From positions 1 through 29,241 of the forward strand of contig NW_022204919.1 in the NCBI RefSeq assembly GCF_008831285.2: a DNA stretch of 29,241 nucleotides, given 5' to 3'. A model generated the notes under the pieces. It had not been told where the DNA came from. It saw nothing but the letters and a program-made list of their open reading frames with translations, and made no database searches. Origin of the DNA: Nymphaea colorata. Lineage: Eukaryota > Streptophyta > Magnoliopsida > Nymphaeales > Nymphaeaceae. Shown piece by piece: positions 9,943 through 20,301 of this stretch (positions are counted from its first letter, which is position 1; every line of letters begins with the position of its first letter). Both the position numbers and the translations under genes were made by a program.

Positions 9943-10151
9943 ATGATCCAACCATCAATCATCATCAAGAATTATTATTCTCATTTTTTTAATTCCATGC
10001 TCTAAAGACTTATCCATAACCGAAATTTTACTGATCCTGAATCTTTCCTTTACTCTGGGTTTTCTTTTTCTAACAACTCTATGGTCTATTTGCTGATCTG
10101 ATACGCAAGCGAACCCTATTTAATTAGTCTACTCCTTTATATTTATAACTT

Positions 10152-10435
10152 ATGAAACCCATCGCCCTCGGATATTTTCGTTACTTTCTAGTTGCGCTGG
10201 TTCCGCCTTTGTCCTTTAGGAAACAGTGTCCTGAGATTCTAACTTAGGCTTTACGAATAAAACAGGTGTGAGCACCACTGCTGCTCAAGCTGAGTCATTG
10301 AAACTTCATCAATCAGCGAGCTCTTTCTGAACTTCGGCCAGCACACATACTCTTTCTGGTCTGTTTTTCCCAAACATGGAAGATACGCCTACATCAAGCC
10401 AAAGAACTGTTATTATGTTTTACATGACCATGTGA
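10152..10435 (+). pseudogene. B-like relic, unit 6
   Basis: Last copy of the internally deleted B-like relic, directly before the 3' end of the full PDHB gene. It has the same layout as units 3-5, with several small losses. Confidence 0.72.
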
Positions 10436-10507
10436 GTGATCCATGAAGACGATCAATATTCAGTTTAAATATTGAGAATACGGTTTTAAATAATTGAGGG
10501 CTTACGA

Positions 10508-11548
10508 TCAAAGCTTGACTCCATGCAGAGCCCTCTTTACAGCCTTGATGATGGTAGCTGCTTTTGGAACGACAGCTTCTTCCAAGTTTTTAGCGTAGGG
10601 CATTGGGATGTCAATGGCTGAGACTCTTTCGATAGGCGCATCCAAATAGTTAAAGGCTTCAGTTTCGTGAATGACAGCAGCGATTTAAGCTCCGATTCCG
10701 CTTTGGGGGAAACCGTCCTCAACAGTCACGAGCCTGCTGGTCTTGATGACGCTCTTGACGATGGTGTCGCGGTCCAAGGGCTTTATGGTCCTCAGGTTGA
10801 TAACCTCACAAGAAATCCCTTCCTTTGCCAGTTCTTCCGCAGCTTAAAGGGAATACTTGACGTTTCGAGAATATCCCACAATGGTGACGTGCTTTCCCTC
10901 TCTCATGACCTTCGCCTTGCCGATGGGAACAACGAAATCTGGAGAGAGAACTTAATCACTGACCTCGAAAGACTCTCCATAAAGATTTTCATTCTCTAGG
11001 AAGACAACGACTTATCCAGATCTGATTGCAGCCTTCAGTAAGCCCTTATTATCCTCAGCATCGTAAGGAGAAATTGTAATGAGTCCTGGGATATTTGAAT
11101 ACCATGAGGCGAAGCACTGCGAATGCTGGGCTGCTACTGCGGCTGCGGGACCGTTGAGACCTCTGAATACGATTCCTCCCTTCAGCTCTCCAGCGCTCAT
11201 ATAGTGCAACTTTGCGGCACTGTTGATGATATGGTCGATAGCCTGCAGGGCGAAGTTCATGGTCATGAATTCGATGACTGGAGTGAGGCCCATGAGTGCA
11301 GCTCCACAACCAATTCCGGTAAATCCGGCCTCGGTGATGGGGGTATCCCAGAGGCGTTAGGGTCCCCACTTGTCGATGAGGCCCTTTGTGATTTTGTACG
11401 CACCGTGATAGTTGGCCACTTCTTCACCCATGATGAAGACTTTAGGATCCCTGGCAAGTTCTTCGTCAAGGGCTTTGTTGAGTGCCTCCCGGTTTGTGAG
11501 TTTTTGGGAGAAGTTTTGGACAAGTTTTTTGGTGATGTTTTTTAACAT
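10508..11548 (-). CDS. PDHB: Pyruvate dehydrogenase E1 component, beta subunit
   Basis: 346 residues, continuous with UAR = Glu, close to the usual 330-360. It forms the thiamine-diphosphate E1 heterotetramer with E1-alpha, which decarboxylates pyruvate in the mitochondrial PDH complex. The lysine-rich first about 18 residues may be a short targeting peptide. Recognisable motifs in order: [65 protein letters not shown], then the transketolase C-terminal domain with [14 protein letters not shown] and [10 protein letters not shown]. The TAA at 10685-10687 encodes the invariant Glu of GxGAEI, and others match Glu in yeast and human E1-beta. The gene ends at TGA 10508-10510. Its 3' 573 bp is duplicated five times upstream in the array; only this copy has a 5' half. 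Confidence 0.97.
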
Positions 11549-11657
11549 TTATCAAGATTATATAAGGAAACTCCAACGCAAGTAAATCAATAGATTTTTC
11601 CTGAATTTTATTTCTCGATGATCATCAGAAGAGAATATAAAAAATTAAAGTTTTAAT

Positions 11658-12177
11658 TCAAATATAAAATCGATCAGAAAAAGCCTAAGCAATAAAATAG
11701 ATCGAGGCTATCAGTAAAAACATTACACAATAAACTATTCTATCATACTCGTGGCCTCTAATAGCGTCGGTGGTGTCACTTTAAGATCCAAATTAAATCC
11801 ACATATGGTCTTTTTTAGATTATGTATTGAATCGCTTAGAAGGCCAAGTATTATAATAGCAAAAAAGTTAAAACGCCATTTTGATTGCTTATCATCCTAA
11901 TCACCAAAAATATCCCAAATGAAACCCCATTTGCATTCTTTTTTATTATCAAAGGTATAAAGGTTCCATTTAGATTTGACAGTTTATTCTAACCGAAATC
12001 AATGGTGAAATCGACTCCAGACAGTTATTCTGAAGTTTTATGGGGATATATAGTGGAGGAATAACTTAAATGCTGAAATTTCGAAGTTTAAATAACTCTT
12101 AGAATGATGTCAATGATATTTTTCTTTTTGATCTTTAGCATAGATCCAATTTGTATTAAACCGTCATTTTCATTCAT
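11658..12177 (-). CDS. Small membrane protein, two predicted helices (frame-broken)
   Basis: A coding-like reading of about 173 residues beginning MNENDGLIQIGS and ending YFIAEAFSDRFYI before TGA. Two hydrophobic segments can be seen (FFAIIILGLL and IVYCVMFLLIASIYFIA). The frame must be shifted by one lost base near 11978 and another near 11781; with both, the length is an exact number of codons and the protein reads coherently (for example WGFIWDIFGDEDD). An upstream in-frame ATG at 12267 would leave only 8 bp to the divergent neighbour, so the start at 12177 is preferred. It lies 109 bp upstream of PDHB on the same strand. I do not recognise the family. Confidence 0.55.
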
Positions 12178-12275
12178 GATTCGATGTAATTTTCTTGACT
12201 TAAATATGGTCTTCCCATAAAACAACACAAAAATGGTTCTTCTTTCTGTTCTGCAGTTTATAATCATATATTAAG
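12178..12275. promoter_or_regulatory. Divergent promoter region
   Basis: 98 bp between the starts of a minus-strand and a plus-strand gene; AT-rich towards the right (TATAATCATATATT at 12259-12272). It should drive both genes if the starts chosen are right. Confidence 0.4.
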
Positions 12276-12959
12276 ATGGATTATTTTGGGCATAACTAAT
12301 ATTTCCCCCAACACCACGACAACTCTGACGATGAATCAGTGCAGATTTGCACCCTGGCTCCTTACATTGATGGCTATGTGAGAATAGATGACGTTTTCAT
12401 TCATTTGGAGGAACCTGGGCTCTGCGACTCCCCTTTTGATGAAGATAAAAAACAGTAATCAACACTTGAAGCTACAGAGGAGATCGAAAAATAGGAGGAG
12501 GTTTAAATTCAAACAAATCCTGGAGATAAAACTCCTGTTGTGTTTTAAAAGAACATTATCGATCGATATAAGATGGCCTTTAGGGGAAGCAAGGACGACA
12601 CAGTTGAATTAAACATTAATTTCAAGACCATGCTGGTCCATTACTTCAAGGAGTTGAGAATGCTCAATGAATTAAACGAGTATTAGATTAGGCATCTCAA
12701 CGAATTCAATGAAAGGGTTCCTTCCTTTAACAGCCTTATGATATTTTTCAAAAACACAGAAGAGAACAGGGGGGTTAGGGAAAAGTCTCTTGAGCTTTTC
12801 TCATCACCGGAATGCATGAAGAGAATTTTAACGGGTCGGAGTAAGATGAAAACAAAATTGCAGATGATTAAATTTATTGAGAAAGTGAGATTGAACATCT
12901 TGACCACAGGAAAAGGATATAAATGGAAGGACGTCATCAAGAAGGACATGTGTTAGTGA
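12276..12959 (+). CDS. Unknown protein, acidic N-terminus and helical C-terminus
   Basis: 227 residues, intact, ending UAG (Glu) then UGA. Residues 1-90 are acidic and low in complexity (EEIEKEEEVE). Residues 100-227 are charged and probably helical (FKTMLVHYFKELRMLNELNE, then a Lys/Arg-rich tail ending KWKDVIKKDM). No signal peptide or membrane segment. The layout (acidic start, basic helical end) is loosely like the protein at 28273-28947 but I cannot show homology. Function unknown. Confidence 0.8.
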
Positions 12960-13097
12960 TATCTCATATTGTTATCGTTTTAATTGATCTGATCATCCTT
13001 TAAGATCTATTCGAATCTAGACTTAAAAGGATTATTTTCCCTCATTAATCAGATATACATAAGGTACACTTTGAAAAAAATTAAAAAGGAATAAAAA

Positions 13098-14114
13098 TCA
13101 CTAAACCTTAGGTAATTTCTTCATAAGGTCCATTATAGTTTTTCGTTTCTTCAAAAACTCGTTATTCAGACGCCTGTTCAGCCAAACGAAGAAATAAACA
13201 GAGTTATGATTTAATCACTGCTTAATTTTTTAAATTCTTAAAAGGGAATTTTAGTCTACTTCGATCCAATTGCCTGACACGTGGTCAAAAACTCAACTCT
13301 GTTGGTTATCAGCTTGGATTGAAGCTGACTAACTGATTTTTGAACCGAAGATTTTTTCGCTTCGAAGCATTAATGAAAAGAACTTCAGTCATGTTAAAAT
13401 GAGTTATTTTTTATCGTAGCTATTGATTCTTCTTTTTATCTAATACTTTTCTTCTTTTTGTGATGCGGTAAGTTCTTATTTAGCTTTTTCTGTTGATTTT
13501 TACTATTGATTCATTTTGTGGCTTTTTACTCTTTGTATTTTTTAGCTAATTCCTATGATACGCCTTCTTTCTTCATTTTTCGCGGATCTTGAATCTCCAG
13601 TATTGGAGATATCTTCGGTTTTTCTTTAGAGATTAGGCAGGAATAGGCTTTTATTTCCTTCTTGTTATTATTTTTCAAAGGACATAGTTTTCATTCTTGT
13701 TTGATTGATGCTTGGAAGTCTGAATCCGAGGTCTTCTCTATGTATTTTGATGTTTTTGCGTAGGCTTTCTATCTTTTTGGCCAATTATTGATTGTACTGT
13801 TATAAATCTATCGATTTTTTCTCATACTAATTAAGTTTTTCTTGATAGTACTGATGCGTATGCATATAATTTTTCAATTCTTCTTTGATGCTCATAATTT
13901 CTGGGTCATTTTATATCACTTATTCTTGTGTATCTCTCATGATTTTATACTTTTATATCTACTTCTGAATGATATCTATCCTCTCTTGGATCGGCTCACA
14001 GTATTATTTTAGAAATTAAAGACGATGGTTGATGAATTTATCCTTACGCTAGTCGAGTTTTGTTATGCTTGATTGGATGTGATTGTGATAGAAGACTGTA
14101 TTCCCTTTGTTCAT
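13098..14114 (-). CDS. Coiled-coil protein (frame-broken)
   Basis: The N-terminal 220 residues read without a break and are strongly coiled-coil (for example KYKIMRDTQEEVIENDPEIM, EKLNEYEKKSIDLE, IESLRKNIK), with many TAA/TAG codons at Glu-like positions. Further coding-like sequence follows in other frames (SVSQLQSKLITNRVEFL, FEEFKKLSSDEI, NNEFLKKRKTIMDLMKKLPK) down to TGA at 13098. Three lost bases (two near 13385-13410, one near 13200) give a single protein of about 339 residues. A 64-nt GT-AG intron (13383-13446) plus a 26-nt one (13174-13199) would also join the pieces to about 308 residues, but is less like the 20-nt introns elsewhere. In-frame ATGs upstream of 14114 exist. Possibly cytoskeletal or ciliary; not recognised. 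Confidence 0.7.
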
Positions 14115-14389
14115 ATATTTATCAATGATTAAAATTATTAAAAAATTATGTATGACCGTCAGAATGACCATCATTTTTTTTTCTAAAAGTCAATATGGCA
14201 GAATGTCTAAATCTACCAAAAAGGTAATCTTTAGTTAATTTCATTTCCTATCATCAAAATATCTTTTTCCTAATCTTTCACAATTTGTCCATATGTAAAA
14301 TTTAGCATATTCATATCTCGGTACACTGCTCATGCTTCTATATTTATCCATTTGATTATTCTATTACTTTATATAAAAGCAATTCAACA
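14115..14389. promoter_or_regulatory. Divergent intergenic region
   Basis: 275 bp of AT-rich sequence between the start of the coiled-coil gene (minus) and dyskerin (plus). It contains an A/T-rich block just before the dyskerin start (CTTTATATAAAAG around 14367-14379) that could be a TATA-like element. No RNA gene or further ORF seen. Confidence 0.4.
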
Positions 14390-15657
14390 ATGGGTTCAGA
14401 TAAAAAAAAGAAAAGACTCGTTTAAAAGTAGGCTAAAGTTGACGAATAAATCGTGGAATAAGAACACGTCATAAGGCCGTCAGAGGAAGGCCCAAAAATA
14501 AAGTCAGAATAATGGCCCTTACTGCTGAAAAACTATCATAAAATGAATGTGCTCACCACCCATTACACTCCCATTCCCGCCGGAAATACCCCCCTTAAGA
14601 GACCTCTTAAGGAGTATCTCAAATACGGTGTCATCAACCTCGACAAGCCCTCCAATCCCAGCTCCATGAGGTTGTCTCATGGGTCAAGAAGATTCTCAAT
14701 GTTGAAAAAACCGGCCACTCGGGAACACTCGATCCAAAAGTGACAGGATGCCTCATTGTTTGCCTCTAGAGGTATTTTGAGTTCTATTTAGAGCCACAAG
14801 ATTGGCAAAATCTCAGCAGTGTGCTGGTAAATAGTATATTGGCATCGTCAGACTCCACGGCTCCATCGACTCAGAAATCAAACTCAAGAATGTCCTGAAC
14901 ACTTTGACTGGAAGTCTTTTCCAAAAACCTCCAGAGATCTCTGCAGTTAAAAGATAACTCCGTATCAGACCATCTATGAGTCTGAGCTTTTGGAATATGA
15001 TGCTGAGAAAAGATTGGAGTCTTCAGAGTTTCATGCGAGGCTGGAACCTACGTCAGAACTCTTTGCATCCATATCGGCTTGCTTTTGGGAGTTGGAGGCC
15101 ATATGGAGGAGCTCCGCAGATCAAGAAGCGGTTGCATGTCAGAGAATGACCATTTGATGACCATGCATGACCTTTTGGATGCCCAGTGGAGATACGAAAA
15201 CTATAAGGACGAAACCTACCTTAGACGCGTTGTCTTGCCCCTCGAAGTCCTTCTCTTGAAATTGCCAAGAATTGTGATCAAGGATTCATCGATCAATGCC
15301 ATTTGCTATGGTGCTAAGCTCATGATCCCTGGTATCCTGAGATACGATAACGGCATCAACGTCGGAACCGAAATCGTCATTATGTCGACCAAGGGTGAGG
15401 CCGTTGCCGTCGCCATTGCTCAAATGACAACTGCTGAAATCGGCTCATGTGATCACGGAGTCGTTGCTAAGACCAAGCGTGTCATCATGGACAGAGAGAC
15501 ATACCCAAGAAAATGGAAGGAGGGACCCCATGCCAAGAGAAAACAAGAACTCATCAAGAGTGGCCAACTGTAGAAGAATGGAAAGCCAAATCCCAACACT
15601 CCCAAGGACTGGCTCCAATATTACAACAACGAAAAGGATAACAACATCGTTCAATGA
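14390..15657 (+). CDS. CBF5: Dyskerin/Cbf5, H/ACA snoRNP pseudouridine synthase (frame-broken)
   Basis: Catalytic subunit of the nucleolar H/ACA ribonucleoprotein that isomerises uridine to pseudouridine in rRNA. After a Lys/Glu-rich start come the TruB domain with [25 protein letters not shown] (catalytic Asp in GTLDP), [21 protein letters not shown] and [18 protein letters not shown], then the PUA domain ([49 protein letters not shown]). A 20-nt intron (14772-14791) must be removed to restore [13 protein letters not shown]. Three single lost bases (about 14664, 14969, 15016) break the frame; adding them gives exactly 416 residues and a full family match. Since the residues are conserved, these look like sequence errors rather than decay. 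Ends at TGA 15655-15657. Confidence 0.95.
14772..14791 (+). other. 20-nt spliceosomal intron in dyskerin
   Basis: GTATTTTGAGTTCTATTTAG. Removing it joins TAG-AG to A-GCC and gives [11 protein letters not shown], which matches the conserved dyskerin sequence; keeping it shifts the frame. One of four 20-nt GT-AG introns in this window. Confidence 0.9.
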
Positions 15658-15737
15658 TTCTGGATAGAAATAATATAAATTATGGATCGCTAATACTTTA
15701 TTTTTCCTATATGAGAAAACATGCATAAAAGATAAAA

Positions 15738-16906
15738 TCACATTTGGAGCTTGCGACTTGAGGGAAGTTTCAATTTCTTTTATATTCTATTCAAAATTTG
15801 TTGGTTTTTCAGATTTTATGTCTGTTAGATTTCCTTTATCTTCTTTTATATTTTATTTCCATAGTGTTATTTGTCATTAAACTCTCTGTGCCTTTCATTT
15901 TTTCTGGTTTGAACGTTTTTAGGGCTTGGCTTTGACGATGGTCTCACTTCTTGAAGGTATGGATCTTCTTCTGGATCGATTTTCAGATATTTTTTCTGGA
16001 CCAAATCTGAAGGCTTTCCCAAATTGTTAACAGATTTAGCTCTGAGGCTGTCCCAGCTAACCACAATAGATTTCGCCTCATCGAAGATGTTTTGATGCAT
16101 CTCCTTGTCATGCTTGAGGATGAATAAATCTTTTTCTCCTTTCTTCTTTTGGCGAGGTTCAAGCAAAGCCTTTTTGCGAAGTTAAGGAAGGCTGAATTTT
16201 CTGTAATTGTATTCTAAATAAAAAATTAATTACTTAGAGGAGTGATACGAGGCTTATCCTTGATGTTAAACGATCCAAAAAGTTCGGTAAAATTCTTCCG
16301 ATAGGCTTCTGGATCTTTAAGCTGAAGATAATTGTAAAATTCTGTTTTTAGAGCTCTTAAATTGTCTATATATCGAGATTTTGAAGCATGGAGTCAAGGT
16401 TGAAGAAGGTTTTGACCTCGGCTTCATGTGACATGGAGTTGATCATGAAGTAAAAGTTATCAAAAGAGAGGTATTTTCCGTAGTCTGCATGTTTCTTGAA
16501 GATTAGGATGCAGCGATCGAGGGTGAAAATGTCTTGAGGATTCTGAAGTTTTTGACAAAGAGCAAAAAGCTTTTGATGTCAAGTTTGGTGGCCGAATGGC
16601 ATCAAATTATGAGTATTCTTTGGTCGGTTGTATATACACTCTTGTGTAATAGTTGTAAATTTCAGTTAGGCTTTTCTCTACTTCATTCTTGTTGAGCACC
16701 ATTGACTTTTTGATTTGCGGAGCTGGTTGGTTTCCTTTCTGGTTGGTGAGATTGATGTTGGGTTATGGCATGGGAACCATGAATTATTAGTTATCGTATT
16801 CAAAGATTTCCCGTTTTTTGTCTTCCTAGCTTTTCATCAAAGCCTCTCCAATCATTTTCTTCTCGATTTAATTGACCTTTTTCTCGGAATCAAAGTTTTA
16901 TGTCAT
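15738..16906 (-). CDS. Unknown protein of about 383 residues (frame-broken)
   Basis: Begins MTENFDSEKKVNEIEKK and reads through an acidic N-terminus (EEDKKREIFEYDNEEFMVPM), a helical middle (LFALCQKLQNPQDIFTLDRC, FKKHADYGKYLSFDNFYFMI), then a basic tail rich in Lys and Glu. One 20-nt intron (16214-16233) links ITPL to KYNYRKFSLPELRKKA. Three lost bases (about 16585, 16610 and 16402) need restoring, after which the length is an exact number of codons. The C-terminus runs past a UAA (Glu) at 15867-15869 to TGA at 15738. No signal or membrane segment. Similar helical proteins are common in cilia, but I cannot name the family. Confidence 0.7.
16214..16233 (-). other. 20-nt intron
   Basis: On the minus strand GTAATTAATTTTTTATTTAG. 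Splicing restores a coherent reading (PLKYNYRKFSLPELRKK) between two otherwise incompatible frames. Supported by frame logic only, not by homology. Confidence 0.75.
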
Positions 16907-17017
16907 TATAAAATTATTATTGTTTTATAATTTCATCAAATATTCAAAGAAGGCATTTCCGAAGAGGAAAAAAAGCTATATTCTTCCACAAAGTTTTATA
17001 ATTTTAATTATAAACAA
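16907..17017. promoter_or_regulatory. Divergent intergenic region
   Basis: 111 bp, AT-rich, between two divergent genes; nothing else seen. Confidence 0.4.
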
Positions 17018-18487
17018 ATGGTATTTCGACACCATTTAGCATTTCTAAATGAGTAAAATCATAACCCTGTGGATAATACAGCAGATTCGAGTAGCACTGG
17101 TAGTACAGTAAGCAATTAAAGAGACCCCAATGCGAGAATGGCTAGCATTCAAAAGGAACGCCCATACTGCAAGTTCCAATACTAGTCCAGCTACTTCTGA
17201 TGCAAAAACAAGCCCTAGTAGCACTCAACCACCTCCGAAAACCTCAACCACTGATGCAAGTAGTAAAACAGCATCACCACCTCCATCAACATCACCTACT
17301 AATGCCAATAATGCAAAGACTCAATCTTCGCCTCCACCTCCGCCACCACATTCAAATACATCATCAACATCAACAAGCAAAACATCTTCGCCTCCTCCCC
17401 CTGTTAATCTTCTTCATCGAACTCAACGAAAACATCTGCTGCTCCTACTCCAGTAAAATCACTGACATCATCTCAAAATAGCGACACACATTAACCTCTA
17501 TATCATGATGGTCGATTCCTCGGCATACCAGTCACTTTTTTGATCCATTTGGGGATTATCCTTGCCATCTTGACCATCATTATCATAATCCTCGTGATAA
17601 TGTATCGGAGGTACCAAACGAGAAAGGCCTACAATGAATCACCTGAAAACTTTGCCCATAAGCCTGAACTTGGCTTTAACGAAGAATATTACCTAAGCCA
17701 CAATAAGATCGAAAAAGTGCTCACTCCCGAAAAGATAACTATCGAAGAGCAAAATCCAATCAATGGAAAGATATACCAAGTCTAATTCAAAGGGATTTAA
17801 AAGTCAGCAGTGTATTTTCATCGTAGGCAAGCCGCAACAGCATACTTTGAAGTATAGGTCCTATCGACAAACGGATCAGTATAGATAGGCTTTATCCCTG
17901 TGAGTAGCTACCCAAAATTCAAAACAGGAGAGTAAAATATCGGCAGTGCGGGTGTGGGTGTCACGAATACCGGTTTCGTTCAAGCATAGGGCTAGAATAT
18001 TTACAATTACAGTTGGAGTCTTGCGTATGGTGATGTCTTTGGGATTGGATTGACAAAGTAAAATTCAAAGTTTTCATAACGAAGAGCATGGATATCCAAA
18101 AATGGAGTCTTACTGAATACTCCTCCCAATGATTAAATGGATCGATGGCTTGCGACCATTTAGATCACGGCTGAGCAAAAGAATTAGTATAATCTAGGCA
18201 CTGAAAAGAAGGAAAATGACGAGCCTGAAGACGAAAAATAAGATGAACAGAAAATAAAGGAAAAAGCTCAGAGATAAAAGGTCGAGGCATTGCTCAAAAA
18301 GCAAAGAATTTCGCTTAAGACATTCAACAAGTATGAATACTATCCTGTGATTGTATGCCATGGAAACAAGGACGAATCAAAATCAACAGTGATTAACGTT
18401 AACATCGGTGGTCAAATCTTCAGGATGTTCGACAAGCAATTCAGGAGCGGTCTTCTAAAGGACAACCCCATATTCGGAGAGGAATGA
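17018..18487 (+). CDS. Mucin-like single-pass membrane protein with cytoplasmic SPRY-like domain (frame-broken)
   Basis: The first about 170 residues are rich in Ser, Thr, Pro, Ala and Asn (SPPPPPPHSNTSS, TSKTSSPPPP), like an O-glycosylated stalk. A strong transmembrane helix follows (LIHLGIILAILTIIIIILVI, about 17542-17600) with a basic stop-transfer MYRRYQTRK. The cytoplasmic part resembles a SPRY domain (AYFEVEVLSTNG, VEIGFIP, YGDVFGIGL, AWISKNGVLLN, then after an acidic insert YYPVIVCHG and INVNIGGQIF). The Glu/Lys-rich insert (18180-18290) splits the domain. From about 17420 to TGA the frame is unbroken. One lost base near 17405 and a break near 17155 affect the stalk. The start is uncertain: ATG 17018 or 17049. 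No clear signal peptide. A surface receptor or adhesion role is possible. Confidence 0.7.
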
Positions 18488-18717
18488 TTATGTATTGATG
18501 GATAGATGATTAGATCACATTAATTAGAAACAATCACTTTAGAAGAGAAAGCGCTTTCAGTTTGTATTCGATATCGACGAGATGAGTGGCTTGGAGGGGG
18601 GCTGGCTTGCATTAGTTTATTGCTTAGAGATGAGAAACCCGAGTAGATATTATGAATCGTTGAAATTATCAATTAAGAATTGGTTTAATTGATAGTAGGT
18701 CATTGTGAAATCCAACC
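18488..18717. other. Convergent intergenic region
   Basis: 230 bp between the 3' ends of the SPRY-like gene and the ULK-like kinase gene. No ORF, RNA gene or repeat recognised. Confidence 0.5.
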
Positions 18718-20168
18718 TCAAGCTTATGCTTGCGATTTTCCTTGTAATTAGCCTTAACCTCGCATAAGTCTGTCACTCTAAAGGGATTGCCAAAGAGTCT
18801 TGCACTCACTAATTGCAAATGCTAGTCCGAGCATGCTCAAGTATTCTGACCTAAAAAGATTGAGATCAGCAACGCTTGCTAGCTTTTTGTCTTTACTAAC
18901 AATCGGAATCCATTATTTTAGTAGTTTGGCATAGGGTCATAATTTTTTTTATACTCTTCGATTGTCTTAACCAAAAGTTGCTTATCTTCTTTCTTGAGAA
19001 GATATTCATTCCATCCTTCGATGAAAAATACGTTGTTTCCCTTTAGACTTGAATCCAAGGCTTCCAGTTGACTCAAGAGCTGTTTAATCACAATGAACCT
19101 CAAGCCTAAGGTGGTTTTATTTGATTCCGAGTTCTATGGGAATAGGAGATTGAATTTGTTCAAAAACCTCATCCAATTTAGTTGACAGTAGAACTGTTTC
19201 TCTGGGGTGATTCCTTAGTTGTGATTTTGGCGGTGATGTAAAATTTTGGGTTTATTTGCGATTTAATTTTCAGAGAGCTGGATTGGCTGGTCTTGGTTTT
19301 CGTTATTGCTAGTTGCCTTTCGAACTAGTAAGGGAGGAGCTTATGTCATAATTCGATTGATGAAGGCATGGCTTGTCAATTATTTGATCCCGAGACGTTT
19401 CTTTTCATCAGGTGAAAGACATTTCCTTATGAAATCTTTAAGGTCCTCAGACAAGCTTTTCAAAAGATAAATGTTGTTTTTGTTGATTTATTCGATGAGT
19501 TGTTTTTCGTTGCTGCAAGTCCATGGAGCCTTTCCATGCAATATCTCATATAAAATAACTCCGACTGACCAGATATCGTTTTTGATTGTATATATATTAC
19601 ATTGAAGTGCTTATGGGCTCATGTAGAGGGGAGAGCCGACATTTACGGTCTCCCTGGGGTTGGAGGTGACTCTTTTGGCGAAGCCGAAGTCAGCTATTTT
19701 GACTGTTTTGTCCTTGAGGAGTATGTTTGCGGGTTTGAGGTCACGATGAAGGAAGCCATTCTCCGCGATGTTGATATATCCCATCAAAAATTCTCTGATA
19801 ATCGGTAGAGCATCTTCTTCTGCGAGTTTCTATCGCTTTTTGAGGAGGTTTTAAAGATCTCCTTCATTGCAAAATTCGGTGATGATGTAGCAATTGTTGG
19901 CCGTACTGAAGATATCGTGGCATTTGAGTATGTTGGGGTGGTTCAACTTCTTTAGCGCTTCAATTTAGCCCTAGAGCATTCGTTTTTCCGGCTTGCCCTG
20001 GATGGCTCTAATATCGATCACTTTTATTGCCACTCTTTCCTTTGTCTTGTCGTTGGTTCCTCTGTAGACGACAGAGCTAAAGCCTCGTCCTATGACGTCC
20101 TTGAGGCCGTAGGAGTAGTCTTAGATTTTTTTGCGAAGATCGTTGTTTGGGTATTGCGGATTTAGCAT
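18718..20168 (-). CDS. Serine/threonine protein kinase, ULK/Atg1-like
   Basis: About 483 residues after one lost base near 18907. Kinase domain at residues about 20-275: glycine loop IGRGFSSVVYRG, VAIK Lys (residue 49), helix-C Glu encoded by TAA (19965-19967, residue 68), HRDLKPAN (residue 141), DFG (residue 160), and GSPLYMSPEAL, whose APE Glu is a TAA at 19611-19613 (residue 186). All catalytic residues are present, so it should be active. Domain features are nearest ULK/NEK-type kinases; ULK-like is my best guess. The C-terminal 200 residues form helices (IKQLLSQLEALDSSLKGN, EYLSMLGLAFAISECKTLW), as in Atg1-like kinases with a C-terminal helical module. Without the lost base it would stop at 18837, giving 443 residues. 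Confidence 0.9.
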
Positions 20169-20301
20169 TCAAATTTGATATAACTGTATTATTCGCATTA
20201 AATTCATTGGTTTTATAGGGAAAAAAGTTAGCCAGATTTGAAAAGGAAACATTTTCCAAACGAAGGAAAAATATACAGAAAAGTATAATTCAAGATTAGC
20301 T
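20169..20301. promoter_or_regulatory. Divergent intergenic region
   Basis: 133 bp AT-rich sequence between the kinase start (minus) and the next plus-strand gene; the likely shared promoter. Confidence 0.4.

Larger units (their letters stand above)
966..10507. repeat. Subtelomeric tandem array of chimeric about 1.7-2.0 kb units
   Basis: Five partial PDHB copies and the full gene lie in direct repeat; spacings between equivalent points are 1718, 1898, 1970, 1996 and 1960 bp. A complete unit reads: PDHB 3' fragment (minus), C relic (plus), A gene (plus), AT-rich spacer, B relic (plus). The PDHB breakpoint (after the AATTGTAAT at 11080 in the parent) is shared by all fragments, so the chimera formed once and was then amplified. 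Unit 1 lacks the C relic, and unit 2 has an inverted spacer in place of the normal spacer and 5' B relic. Confidence 0.9.

Noticed and set aside
966-10507. CRISPR-like or transposon interpretation of the repeats
   Set aside because: Units are about 2 kb, contain gene fragments, show no short regular spacer pattern, no terminal inverted repeats and no transposase.
995-10722. Six identical 61-residue minus-strand ORFs and matching 85-110-residue plus-strand ORFs (beginning MNDSS) repeated across the window
   Set aside because: All lie inside the PDHB 3' fragments in wrong frames or on the antisense strand; their identity reflects the conserved PDHB sequence, not a small-protein family.
11123-11545. 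140-residue plus-strand ORF
   Set aside because: Antisense to the conserved 5' half of PDHB; no independent coding evidence.
11980-12220. In-frame TGA codons in a coherent-looking minus-strand frame, suggesting UGA recoding
   Set aside because: Another frame in the same region reads without TGA (MNENDGLIQ, then FTIDFGENKLS), so the TGAs belong to a shadow frame; every other gene uses TGA as stop.
13383-13446. A 64-nt GT-AG intron in the coiled-coil gene
   Set aside because: The segment itself reads as coding (EIKRRINSYDKKEL) and two lost bases explain the break as well; the supported introns here are 20 nt. Kept only as an alternative.
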